The notes below the pieces were generated by a model. That model made no database searches. It saw nothing but the letters and a program-made list of their open reading frames with translations, and had not been told where the DNA came from. From Anoxybacillus ayderensis (GTDB lineage Bacteria > Bacillota > Bacilli > Bacillales > Anoxybacillaceae), in assembly GCF_000833605.1 (NCBI RefSeq), contig NZ_JXTG01000004.1, forward strand, positions 124,001-188,000: a stretch of 64,000 nucleotides of DNA, in the 5' to 3' direction. The position numbers and the translations under genes are program-made. Below are positions 1 to 7,287 of the stretch, piece after piece (position 1 is the stretch's first letter; the number at the start of each line of letters is the position of its first letter).

Positions 1-130
1 ATTTGAGGAAGATATTTATGAAGCGCTCAATCCGTATACAGCTGTCAACCGTCGCACGAGCGCAGGAGGAACAGGGTTTACGGAAGTGAAAAAAGCGATT
101 GAGAAAGCAAAACAAATGATAGAGGCATAA
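1..130 (+). CDS. argH: Argininosuccinate lyase, C-terminal end (partial)
   Basis: The window opens inside a reading frame whose last 42 residues end at TAA 128-130. The tail has the pattern [20 protein letters not shown] followed by a basic helix, which resembles the C-terminal end of bacterial argininosuccinate lyase. That enzyme splits argininosuccinate into arginine and fumarate in the cytosol. The active-site regions lie upstream of the window, so the call rests on the tail alone. A strong hairpin overlaps the stop codon, so the gene is probably the last of an arginine operon (argG-argH order in relatives). Confidence 0.7.
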   Translation, partial: FEEDIYEALNPYTAVNRRTSAGGTGFTEVKKAIEKAKQMIEA

Positions 131-152
131 AAGCAAACGCTTTTATGCCTCT
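121..152. terminator. Bidirectional terminator between argH and usp
   Basis: A perfect 14-bp inverted repeat (121-134 and 139-152) with a 4-nt loop overlaps the argH stop. It serves the convergent universal stress protein gene as well. T-rich sequence follows on the plus strand. Confidence 0.8.
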
Positions 153-595
153 GTTTGTTCAGGTGTGCGTACGACGAGTACATCGCATTTTGCATATCTT
201 GTAATATGTTCAGAAACGCTTCCAATGAAAAATCGTTCCACAGCGCTCATTCCTGTTGCGCCACAAACAATTAAATCTACTTCATATTTCGGAGCGACTT
301 CTTTTGAAATTTTTACTTTTGGGGAACCGTACTCAATATCTGTGACGACTTCTTTGACGCCCGCATCGACTGCTTGCTTTTCGTATGATTGCAACAATTC
401 TTTTGCGAATTTTTCCGCTCGCTCTGCCACTGTTCGATCGTATGCTTCGATCGTCGCGAATGAACGAACGTCGATAATGTGCGAAAGAACGAGTGAAGCA
501 TCGTTCCGTTTAGCAATTTCAATTGCTTTTTTAAACGCCCATTCTGCTTCTTTTGAGCCGTCGACTGCGACTAAAATTTTTTTGTACTTGTACAT
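143..595 (-). CDS. Universal stress protein, UspA family
   Basis: A 150-residue single-domain cytosolic Usp protein. It begins MYKYKKILVAVDGSKEAEWA, the usual first strand with the conserved Asp. It ends with the nucleotide-binding pattern GATGMSAVERFFIGSVSEHI (the family's G-2x-G-9x-G-S/T type loop) and a final CDVLVVR strand. This suggests an ATP-binding Usp rather than the non-binding subgroup. The start at 595 is chosen because GGGGGAG lies 5 nt upstream; the frame stays open further upstream without a better site. The gene is monocistronic and convergent with argH. A general stress role is assumed from the family. Confidence 0.85.
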   Translation of the reverse strand: MYKYKKILVAVDGSKEAEWAFKKAIEIAKRNDASLVLSHIIDVRSFATIEAYDRTVAERAEKFAKELLQSYEKQAVDAGVKEVVTDIEYGSPKVKISKEVAPKYEVDLIVCGATGMSAVERFFIGSVSEHITRYAKCDVLVVRTPEQTEA

Positions 596-700
596 AAACA
601 CTCCCCCAATAAAAAATTTTCCTTCCAATTCAAGTATATCATTTTTTGTAAAACAAACACTACGTATTGTCGAAAAATTTATGACGAAAGGGGTAAAACG

Positions 701-829
701 ATGCGTGAAAAGGAACAGAAAGAACAATTGTATTACGATGAAAATGGGGTCGCAGAAGTGACCGAACAAATTACGGACGCATACATTAGCGGGGTTATTG
801 AACAGAAAGATGAGCAAAAGAGGCGATAA
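701..829 (+). CDS. Small acidic hypothetical protein, 42 aa
   Basis: A short frame starts at ATG 701 with AAAGGGG 6-7 nt upstream and ends at TAA 827-829. The product is 42 residues, rich in Glu, Gln and Lys, with no membrane segment or Cys. Its centre (residues 20-32) reads VTEQITDAYISGVIEQ, which may form one amphipathic helix. A Rho-independent terminator overlaps the stop, which supports this being a real single-gene unit between usp and the SDR gene. I do not recognise the family. Confidence 0.5.
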   Translation: MREKEQKEQLYYDENGVAEVTEQITDAYISGVIEQKDEQKRR

Positions 830-840
830 TGCCTCTTTTG
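815..840 (+). terminator. Rho-independent terminator after the 42-aa gene
   Basis: A perfect 10-bp inverted repeat CAAAAGAGGC / GCCTCTTTTG with a 6-nt loop spans the stop codon and is followed by TTTCTC. Confidence 0.75.
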
Positions 841-925
841 TTTCTCGTGGTAATCGAGCATAATATGTGTTTTCCTCCGTCTATTTGTAGTACGATAAAC
901 ATAACAAAGCATGGATGGAGGGATA

Positions 926-1690
926 ATGGTGAGACATGCTATTGTAACAGCAGGAACGAAAGGACTTGGTAAAAAAGTAACGGAACGCTTTTTAGACAAA
1001 GGCTATGCTGTCACTGTCCATTACCGAAGCGACATACAAGCTGTTGAAGCGTTGAAAGAAGCGTATCGTCATTGTCATGATCGCCTTCATTTTGTGCAAG
1101 GAGATGTGACGAATAAAGAAGATTTAGTTCGTCTTGTAGATGAAGCGTTTGCTACATTCGGTCGCATCGATTATTTAATTCATAATGCAGGTCCTTACAT
1201 ATTTGAACGAAAAAAACTAGCTGATTATACGGATGATGAGTGGTATGAAATGATTGAAGGAAATTTAAGTGCGATGTTTCATTTATTTAAGCGAGTTGTG
1301 CCTATTATGCGGAATCAACGTTTCGGACGCATTGTAACGTACGGTTTTCAAGGGGCAGATCATGCGCCAGGATGGATGTATCGATCAGCGTTTAGCGCAG
1401 CGAAAGTGGGGCTTGTTTCATTAACAAAAACAATTGCACTTGAAGAAGCAGAATACGGCATTACAGCGAATATGGTTTGTCCGGGAAATATTATTGGAGA
1501 AATGAAAGAAGCAACGATTGCATATGCTCGTCAGATGAAAGACGATATGACGCCAATTGGCCGTTCAGGGACAGGGGAAGATATTGCACGCGTTGTCGAG
1601 TTTTTATGCGATGATTTTTCCGATATGATTACCGGAACAGTTATTGAAGTGACAGGCGGGCTTGATGTCATTCATCGTTATCGAAAATAG
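926..1690 (+). CDS. SDR-family oxidoreductase-like protein with altered catalytic site
   Basis: A 254-residue short-chain dehydrogenase/reductase fold. The N-terminal TAGTKGLGK is the TGxxxGxG dinucleotide-binding loop, and NAG (residues 87-89) and the PG motif after strand 6 are present. The start at 926 is preferred because GGAGGG lies just upstream; an in-frame ATG at 911 precedes that site. By my alignment to FabG, the active-site Ser is Phe141 and the YxxxK Tyr is Phe156, while Lys160 is kept (segment SAFSAAKVG). Cofactor binding is likely, but normal hydride-transfer chemistry is doubtful. Its place before ytkL matches an SDR gene in the B. subtilis ytk region. The substrate is unknown. 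Confidence 0.75.
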   Translation: MVRHAIVTAGTKGLGKKVTERFLDKGYAVTVHYRSDIQAVEALKEAYRHCHDRLHFVQGDVTNKEDLVRLVDEAFATFGRIDYLIHNAGPYIFERKKLADYTDDEWYEMIEGNLSAMFHLFKRVVPIMRNQRFGRIVTYGFQGADHAPGWMYRSAFSAAKVGLVSLTKTIALEEAEYGITANMVCPGNIIGEMKEATIAYARQMKDDMTPIGRSGTGEDIARVVEFLCDDFSDMITGTVIEVTGGLDVIHRYRK

Positions 1691-1711
1691 GCTGCCAACA
1701 TGACAGCCTAT
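1687..1711. terminator. Short convergent terminator
   Basis: ATAGGCTG (1687-1694) and CAGCCTAT (1704-1711) form an 8-bp stem between the converging SDR and peptidase genes, overlapping both stop codons. There is no long T run, so efficiency is uncertain. Confidence 0.45.
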
Positions 1712-2802
1712 ATGATTTGTAGTTCTTTTGGATATGTCGTTAAAAGAAGCGGTCCTTTGTCGGTCATATAAATGTCATCTTCAATACGTACGCCACCGAC
1801 GGAAGGAACGTAAATGCCAGGCTCGATCGTAAATACCATTCCAGCTTGAAGCGGCATGGTATTTGTTGCATTCATCGATGGATATTCATGAACATCAATA
1901 CCGAGCCCATGTCCGATTCGATGCGGGAAATACGCCCCGTACCCTTCTTGTTCAATTCGCGAACGAGCTGCCTTGTCAACGCTTCCGATAGATGCACCAA
2001 TTTGACATGCATGAATAGCTTCTTGTTGCGCTTGTAAGACGATATCGTATATTCGCTTTTGTTGTTCAGTTGGCTTTCCGAATACGACGGTACGCGTAAT
2101 GTCAGAACAGTATCCGTCAAGTACGACACCGAGGTCAAACAGCACAAAATCACCCGGTTGGATGCGATTCATTCCTGGGACACCATGAGGATGCGCGCTA
2201 TTTGTTCCGGTAAGCACCATCGTATCAAACGCCATGGCGCGTACCCCTCGTTTTTTTAATTCGTACTCAATGGTAGCGATAATATCCAGTTCTGTTTTCC
2301 CTTCTTTTAGGGCACGAACGCCGACATCGACACCGAAATCAGCTAATTCAGCTGCTTGCCGAAGCGTTTGTAACTCTTTTTCATCTTTCGTCATTCGCAG
2401 TTCATGGAGCGTATCAGTTAAGTCGAAAAACGATGCATGTGAAAAGTATGATTGTAGCTGCTCAAGACGACTTACCGTCATATGAGATGCTTCAATACCA
2501 ATTCGTTCTGTTTGTACGTTTCGTCTGTTTAGTTCATCGCGCAACATATGCCAAGGATGATGCACATCATCATAGCTGACGATCGTATATGCCCAACCGG
2601 CCTGTTTTGCTTGATTCGCATCCATCTCTGGACAGATGAGAAACGGTTCGTCATCCGGGAAGATCACAACGGCTAGTAGTCGTTCATGTGGATTGCTATA
2701 AAAGCCACTGAAATAAAAAACGTTTGCTGTTGATGTAATGAACGCCCATGATCCATTTTTTTCTTTCAGTTTTTGTTGGAGTTTGCTTATTCGCTCCATC
2801 AT
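1708..2802 (-). CDS. Xaa-Pro peptidase, M24B family
   Basis: A metallopeptidase of 364 residues with the two-domain creatinase/aminopeptidase P layout. It has an N-terminal creatinase-like domain (about 1-130) and a C-terminal pita-bread domain. Metal ligands are visible: FDLGVVLDGYCSDITRT supplies two Asp, HRIGHGLGIDVHE the His, and FTIEPGIY and GVRIEDD the two Glu. It should release N-terminal residues next to proline in the cytosol. ATG 2802 is chosen because AAGGAAG lies 5 nt upstream; the in-frame GTG at 2808 overlaps that site. It is transcribed alone, convergent with the SDR gene and divergent from ytkL. Dipeptidase or aminopeptidase action cannot be told from sequence. Confidence 0.85.
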   Translation of the reverse strand: MMERISKLQQKLKEKNGSWAFITSTANVFYFSGFYSNPHERLLAVVIFPDDEPFLICPEMDANQAKQAGWAYTIVSYDDVHHPWHMLRDELNRRNVQTERIGIEASHMTVSRLEQLQSYFSHASFFDLTDTLHELRMTKDEKELQTLRQAAELADFGVDVGVRALKEGKTELDIIATIEYELKKRGVRAMAFDTMVLTGTNSAHPHGVPGMNRIQPGDFVLFDLGVVLDGYCSDITRTVVFGKPTEQQKRIYDIVLQAQQEAIHACQIGASIGSVDKAARSRIEQEGYGAYFPHRIGHGLGIDVHEYPSMNATNTMPLQAGMVFTIEPGIYVPSVGGVRIEDDIYMTDKGPLLLTTYPKELQII

Positions 2803-2907
2803 TTTCACTTCCTTTCTTTTTCAGATTATCACGGATAAAAAAAGAAGGAAATAGGACAGAAATGAAGAAACAAAATGATGTAAAAAACGGGGAAAGGAGA
2901 AGGAAAG

Positions 2908-3585
2908 ATGAAGCTCACTTATCACGGACATTCTGTCGTTAAAATGGAGACGAACGGAAAAACGATTTTCATTGATCCGTTTATTACGGGCAACCCAATG
3001 ACAGATTTAAAAGCAGAAGACGTTCACGTGGATGTAATTTTATTAACACATGGTCATAACGATCATGTCGGTGATACCGTTTCATTAGCGAAGCGAAACG
3101 ACGCCCTTGTCATTGCTCCGTATGAATTAGCTACTTATTTAAGCTGGAAAGGTGTTCGTGTTCATCCGATGCATATCGGTGGATCGTTTACGTTTGATTT
3201 TGGAAAAGTCAAATTGACGCAGGCGTTTCACGGATCCAGCTATGTAGAAGAAAACGAAACGATCGTGTATACAGGCATGCCAAGTGGCATTTTGTTTCAT
3301 GCCGAAGGAAAAACGATTTATCATGCCGGAGATACCGCGTTATTTTCTGATATGAAGCTCATCGGAGAAATGAATGACATTGATGTGGCGTTTTTACCAA
3401 TTGGCGATAATTTTACGATGGGACCAGAAGATGCGGCTGTTGCAGCGAGATGGTTGAAGGCGAAAATGGTTGTTCCGATTCATTACAATACTTTCCCTGT
3501 CATTCAACAAGATCCACAGCAGTTTGTGTCGATGATTGAGGGCGTTGGGCGCGTCTTGCATGTTGGTGAAAGTATTGAACTGTGA
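2908..3585 (+). CDS. ytkL: Metal-dependent hydrolase, UPF0173 (YtkL)
   Basis: A 225-residue metallo-beta-lactamase fold protein. It has the HxHxDH signature [10 protein letters not shown] (about residues 48-57), a later metal-ligand segment [12 protein letters not shown] and a C-terminal VPIHYNTFP His. It matches the UPF0173 family, whose B. subtilis member YtkL lies next to ytoI as here. The start ATG has a purine-rich Shine-Dalgarno (GGAAAGGAGAAGG). It has no signal peptide and is probably cytosolic. The physiological substrate of the family is not known to me. Confidence 0.85.
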   Translation: MKLTYHGHSVVKMETNGKTIFIDPFITGNPMTDLKAEDVHVDVILLTHGHNDHVGDTVSLAKRNDALVIAPYELATYLSWKGVRVHPMHIGGSFTFDFGKVKLTQAFHGSSYVEENETIVYTGMPSGILFHAEGKTIYHAGDTALFSDMKLIGEMNDIDVAFLPIGDNFTMGPEDAAVAARWLKAKMVVPIHYNTFPVIQQDPQQFVSMIEGVGRVLHVGESIEL

Positions 3586-3594
3586 AAACGTTCA

Positions 3595-3623
3595 TTGAAT
3601 GCGGTCATGCACACCCTTATAAT
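3595..3623 (+). promoter_or_regulatory. SigA promoter of ytoI
   Basis: TTGAAT (3595-3600) and TATAAT (3618-3623) are separated by 17 bp and lie 35 bp before the ytoI start. Confidence 0.75.
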
Positions 3624-3658
3624 AAGAGTAAGAAACTGTCGAAAAAGGGTGGGGCAAC

Positions 3659-4969
3659 TTGACGATTACGAAGCACGAACAAATTTTACAGTATATTGAG
3701 AGCTTACCGGTCGGAGAAAAAATATCTGTGCGCCAAATTGCTAAAGAAATGGGAGTAAGCGAGGGGACGGCTTATCGTGCCATTAAAGACGCTGAAACAA
3801 AAGGATATGTGAGCACGATTGAACGAGTCGGAACGATTCGGATTGAACAAAAAAAGAAAGAAAATATTGAAAAGCTGACGTATGCCGAAGTTGTCAATAT
3901 CGTTGACGGGCAAGTGCTCGGAGGAAAAGAAGGATTACATAAAACGTTAAATAAATTCGTCATCGGTGCGATGAAGCTTGAAGCGATGATGCGATATACG
4001 GGAGCAGGGAATTTACTGATTGTCGGAAACCGAACAAAAGCGCACGAATTAGCGCTTGAAGCAGGAGCGGGCGTTCTCATCACAGGTGGTTTTGATACAG
4101 AAGAACATGTAAAAAAACTAGCGGATGAGCGCCAGCTGCCGATTATTTCGACAAGTTATGATACGTTTACGGTTGCGACAATGATTAACCGTGCCATTTA
4201 TGACCAGTTGATTAAAAAAGAAATTGTTCTCGTTGAAGATATTTTGACGCCATTTGAAAAAACGGCATATTTGTATGTGACAGATCAAGTCGAACGATGG
4301 TATGAGCTCAATCGTGAAACGAAGCATAGTCGTTTTCCGGTCATCGATCAACAATTAAAAGTACAAGGGATTGTGACTGCAAAAGATGTAATGGACTATG
4401 AGCGTGACGTGCTTATTGAGAAAGTGATGACGAAACATCCGATTACGGTAAGCGGAAAAACGTCAGTCGCTTCCGCATCGCATATGATGGTTTGGGAAGG
4501 AATTGAAGTGTTGCCGGTCGTCGATGAATATAATCGACTGCAAGGAATTATTAGCCGTCAAGACGTATTAAAGGCATTGCAAATGGTGCAACGTCAGCCG
4601 CAAATTGGTGAGACGATCGATGATATTGTCACAACTCAGTTTTTAACTGAAACGGTTGACGGTGTTTTTCGTTGCAACATTACTCCACAAATGACAAACC
4701 ATTTAGGGACGTTATCATATGGGGTATTTACAACGATTGTAACTGAGGCAGCGACGCGCGCGCTTCGCTTACATAAACGAGGTGACCTCGTCGTAGAAAA
4801 CATCACCATTTATTTTATTAAACCTGTCCAAATTGATAGCGTGATCGACATTAAGCCGAAGCTATTAGAAATAGGTCGTAAGTTTGGGAAGGTTGACGTC
4901 GAAGTGTTTAATGAAGGAACGCTTGTCGGAAAGGCGTTAATGATGTGTCAGTTGATTGAACGACAATAA
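3659..4969 (+). CDS. ytoI: CBS/DRTGG/hot-dog domain regulator YtoI
   Basis: A 436-residue multidomain cytosolic protein. In order it has a winged-helix HTH (about 1-65), a DRTGG domain (about 70-190), paired CBS domains (about 195-310, with MTKHPITVSGKTSVASASHMM and ISRQDVLKAL) and a C-terminal thioesterase-like hot-dog domain (about 330-436). This is the YtoI architecture. CBS pairs usually sense adenine nucleotides, so it is probably a ligand-responsive regulator, but no target is known. Initiation is at TTG 3659 after AAGGGTGGGG. No in-frame ATG occurs before the HTH, so the rare start is well supported. Confidence 0.85.
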   Translation: MTITKHEQILQYIESLPVGEKISVRQIAKEMGVSEGTAYRAIKDAETKGYVSTIERVGTIRIEQKKKENIEKLTYAEVVNIVDGQVLGGKEGLHKTLNKFVIGAMKLEAMMRYTGAGNLLIVGNRTKAHELALEAGAGVLITGGFDTEEHVKKLADERQLPIISTSYDTFTVATMINRAIYDQLIKKEIVLVEDILTPFEKTAYLYVTDQVERWYELNRETKHSRFPVIDQQLKVQGIVTAKDVMDYERDVLIEKVMTKHPITVSGKTSVASASHMMVWEGIEVLPVVDEYNRLQGIISRQDVLKALQMVQRQPQIGETIDDIVTTQFLTETVDGVFRCNITPQMTNHLGTLSYGVFTTIVTEAATRALRLHKRGDLVVENITIYFIKPVQIDSVIDIKPKLLEIGRKFGKVDVEVFNEGTLVGKALMMCQLIERQ

Positions 4970-4990
4970 GGCTGCATATAGCAGCCTATT
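4966..4990. terminator. Convergent terminator ytoI/ytpI
   Basis: AGGCTGC (4969-4975) and GCAGCCT (4981-4987) form a 7-bp stem around a 5-nt loop. A/T tracts on both sides serve both converging genes. Confidence 0.65.
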
Positions 4991-5285
4991 TCGTTTCCTC
5001 CGCTTCTTTTACTGCAAGTGGAAAATAGTAGCGATGGGCACGATAACCTCCCCATATGCTTCCTGCACCAACGAAAAGAAAGACGATGCCAACGATAAGG
5101 GAGACAGTTGAACGGTGAATAAAAAATTGATTGATCGCAAAGAAAAATACAAATGAGCCAAGCGCAATGCTTGATTTTGCACTAATCCATTTGCGCTCCA
5201 TCGGCCGTTTGCTGCGGAAATATTTGATTTTGTAATACAAATAAAACGAAAGTGAAAAAATGATAAGTATAACAAATATCGGCAT
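4986..5285 (-). CDS. ytpI: YtpI-family small membrane protein
   Basis: A 99-residue protein with three hydrophobic segments: residues 2-19, about 40-56 and about 61-80. Basic linkers (KIKYFRSKRPMERKW) separate them. Position between ytoI and nrnA, and size, match B. subtilis YtpI, whose function is not established. ATG 5285 has GGAGG 7-8 nt upstream. It is transcribed opposite to its neighbours and sits in the cell membrane. Confidence 0.8.
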   Translation of the reverse strand: MPIFVILIIFSLSFYLYYKIKYFRSKRPMERKWISAKSSIALGSFVFFFAINQFFIHRSTVSLIVGIVFLFVGAGSIWGGYRAHRYYFPLAVKEAEETK

Positions 5286-5322
5286 AGTCAGTCCTCCAAC
5301 AAAAAAATCGTTGCGTGATTAT

Positions 5323-5350
5323 TTTACATCTTTTCGAATCATAATAAAAT
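5323..5350 (+). promoter_or_regulatory. Possible SigA promoter of nrnA
   Basis: TTTACA (5323-5328) and TAAAAT (5345-5350), 16 bp apart, lie in the AT-rich gap before nrnA. The spacing and -10 are not ideal. Confidence 0.35.
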
Positions 5351-5383
5351 ATGTTTTAATGGAGAAAAAAAGGGAGAAGCGCC

Positions 5384-6331
5384 ATGGAACAAAAGATTTT
5401 GGAAATCATTCGTCATATTCAACAATTTGATACGATTATTATTCACCGTCACGTTCGACCAGATCCTGATGCGTACGGTTCACAAGGGGGATTAGCAGAA
5501 CTTATTCAAGCGTCGTTTCCAGAAAAGCACGTATATACCGTTGGAAAAGATGAACCATCGCTCGAATTTTTACGTAAAATGGATGTCATCCCTGATGAAA
5601 CGTATAACGACGCTCTTGTGATCGTTTGCGATACGGCAAATGAAGAACGAGTGTGCGATCAACGTTATAAACTTGGAAAAAAAATTATTAAAATTGATCA
5701 TCATCCAAATGAAGATCCGTATGGTGACATTTTATGGGTAGATACAAACGCTAGCTCGGTTAGTGAAATGATTTATGAGTTGTATTTAGTCGGCAAGGAA
5801 CACGGTCTCGTTTTAACGAAAGAAGCCGCTCGACTGATTTATGCAGGGATTGTTGGGGATACAGGTCGTTTTCTTTTCCCAAGCACGAATCCAAAAACAT
5901 TTAAATATGCAAGCGAATTAGTTGAATACGGATTTTCATTTGTCGACTTGTATGATCAGTTATATCGTACAAAACTATCTATCGCGCATTTAAGCGGATA
6001 TGTGTTGCAAAATTTTGAACTATCCGAACACGGAGTGGCTCATATTATATTAACGAAACAATTATTAAAACAATATGATGCAACACCATCAGAGGCTTCG
6101 CAACTTGTTAGCGTGCTTGGAAATATTGACGGAATACGAGCATGGGTGTTTTTTGTGGAAGAAGATGATCAAATTCGCGTTCGTCTTCGTTCAAGAGGTC
6201 CGATCGTCAACGAAGTTGCAAAAAAATATCGAGGCGGTGGCCATCCACTAGCAGCAGGAGCGTCCATTTATTCGTGGGAAGAAGTGGAACACGTGTTGGC
6301 AGACTTAAACGAAGTATGTAAGCAACAGTAG
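5384..6331 (+). CDS. nrnA: Bifunctional oligoribonuclease / PAP phosphatase NrnA
   Basis: A DHH-family phosphoesterase of 315 residues. Motifs are HVRPDPDAYGS (residues 23-33), CDTAN with Asp83, DHH at 105-107 and the DHHA1 ending GGGHPLAAGAS. NrnA degrades nano-RNAs to mononucleotides and dephosphorylates 3'-phosphoadenosine 5'-phosphate in the cytosol. The length agrees with B. subtilis YtqI/NrnA, and the position between ytpI and ytrI-dnaE is the same. The start ATG follows AAGGGAGAAG. A strong hairpin separates it from the opposite ytrI gene. Confidence 0.93.
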   Translation: MEQKILEIIRHIQQFDTIIIHRHVRPDPDAYGSQGGLAELIQASFPEKHVYTVGKDEPSLEFLRKMDVIPDETYNDALVIVCDTANEERVCDQRYKLGKKIIKIDHHPNEDPYGDILWVDTNASSVSEMIYELYLVGKEHGLVLTKEAARLIYAGIVGDTGRFLFPSTNPKTFKYASELVEYGFSFVDLYDQLYRTKLSIAHLSGYVLQNFELSEHGVAHIILTKQLLKQYDATPSEASQLVSVLGNIDGIRAWVFFVEEDDQIRVRLRSRGPIVNEVAKKYRGGGHPLAAGASIYSWEEVEHVLADLNEVCKQQ

Positions 6332-6351
6332 AGATGCCTCTACTGTTGCTT
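6320..6351. terminator. Bidirectional terminator nrnA/ytrI
   Basis: A perfect 14-bp inverted repeat (6320-6333 and 6338-6351) with a 4-nt loop overlaps the nrnA stop and the end of ytrI. TTTAATTTTAG follows. Confidence 0.85.
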
Positions 6352-6840
6352 TAATTTTAGTTCAATAGATATATTTGTGAAAAATAAAATTGTTTCGATA
6401 TGAAGATGGTACGTACGGTTGTCGATGATATACGTTTTATTTTCAATCGCTTTTTTTAGTAGCTCCTTACTTTTATATACTGTTTCAATATCTTTCGCTG
6501 TGATATGTTGAATATCTTTTTTTATATCTTCTTCAATTCGAAACGCTGTGTACGTATCGATGCCGTATGATTGCGCGTTAATGACTTTGACATCAATTGA
6601 TTGAATCGTTAGTCGTTTTTTATTTTCTTTATTTAGTTCGATGTAATCTTGTTGCCAAATGTTTAAATCGTGTTTCAACTGGGCGATGATTTCTCGTTGT
6701 ACGTTGAGCTGGCGAACTTGTTTTTCTTGTAAAATACCGAAAATTTGTAAAAAAACGATCCAGCTAATGATTGCTCCGATGGCCGCTCCAGCAAAAAAAC
6801 GTTGCCATCCTGGATCGCGTGCATACGGTGGGACTCTCAT
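6340..6840 (-). CDS. ytrI: Sporulation membrane protein YtrI
   Basis: A 166-residue protein with one N-terminal membrane segment (about residues 16-37). A predicted coiled-coil stretch (about 38-80) and a soluble domain follow. Its opening MRVPPYARDPGWQRFFAGAA and its pairing with ytrH identify YtrI, a protein needed for proper spore cortex formation in B. subtilis. It overlaps ytrH by 4 nt, which indicates translational coupling. The gene lies opposite to nrnA and dnaE, as in B. subtilis. Confidence 0.85.
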   Translation of the reverse strand: MRVPPYARDPGWQRFFAGAAIGAIISWIVFLQIFGILQEKQVRQLNVQREIIAQLKHDLNIWQQDYIELNKENKKRLTIQSIDVKVINAQSYGIDTYTAFRIEEDIKKDIQHITAKDIETVYKSKELLKKAIENKTYIIDNRTYHLHIETILFFTNISIELKLKQQ

Positions 6841-7175
6841 GCGCCATGCTCCTGTGTAAACCAGCGAATAAACGTCATACCTGTTTGTGCGCCGCCCGTT
6901 GCTGATAAAATGAGTAAAAATTGCTTAATGACATCTCGTGTTTCTCCTTGGAAAAATCCGCGCTCAACGCTATAAAACGTATCAAACGTCCCTCCGATCG
7001 CTGCAATTAAAGCCCAAATTTTTAAACTGCTTGCAAAACGATACATCATTGTCAGCGGTGGTTCTCCAGATAAAAAAGCTCCAAATCCACCGATCAACGC
7101 TCCTCCAACTAACACACCTAAAGCGATGAAATAGCTTTGAATAAAAGCAGGCAAAAACGCTGTTTTCATCTCCAT
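6837..7175 (-). CDS. ytrH: Sporulation membrane protein YtrH
   Basis: A protein of 112 residues with two or three membrane segments and Gly-rich stretches (LGVLVGGALIGGFGAFLSGE; ALIAAIGGTF). It matches YtrH, a SigE-regulon sporulation protein in B. subtilis. ATG 7175 is preferred because GAAGGAG lies 8 nt upstream; the in-frame GTG at 7184 falls inside that site. It is the first gene of a two-gene unit with ytrI, and a SigE-like promoter lies just upstream. Confidence 0.85.
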   Translation of the reverse strand: MEMKTAFLPAFIQSYFIALGVLVGGALIGGFGAFLSGEPPLTMMYRFASSLKIWALIAAIGGTFDTFYSVERGFFQGETRDVIKQFLLILSATGGAQTGMTFIRWFTQEHGA

Positions 7176-7198
7176 CTCGCTCACTCCTTCTGTATACT

Positions 7199-7228
7199 AT
7201 GTATATGGGACAAACAAGCAAGGTATGT
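7199..7228 (-). promoter_or_regulatory. Candidate SigE promoter of ytrH-ytrI
   Basis: Reading the minus strand, ACATACC (7228-7222) and CATATACAT (7207-7199) are 14 nt apart. This resembles the SigE pattern (KMATATT, 14-15 nt, CATACAnT) with several mismatches. The mother-cell role of the genes supports it. Confidence 0.4.
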
Positions 7229-7229
7229 T

Positions 7230-7259
7230 TTGCTTTTCAACATATATAGTGAATATAAT
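7230..7259 (+). promoter_or_regulatory. SigA promoter of dnaE
   Basis: TTGCTT (7230-7235) and TATAAT (7254-7259) are 18 bp apart, 28 bp before the dnaE start codon. Confidence 0.6.
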
Positions 7260-7287
7260 GAAAAAAATAGAAAAGGTGGGAGACACA

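Noticed and set aside
165-761. Long open frame on the plus strand opposite the universal stress protein gene
   Set aside because: It is antisense to a well-matched Usp gene, has no Shine-Dalgarno, and its product has no recognisable motif.
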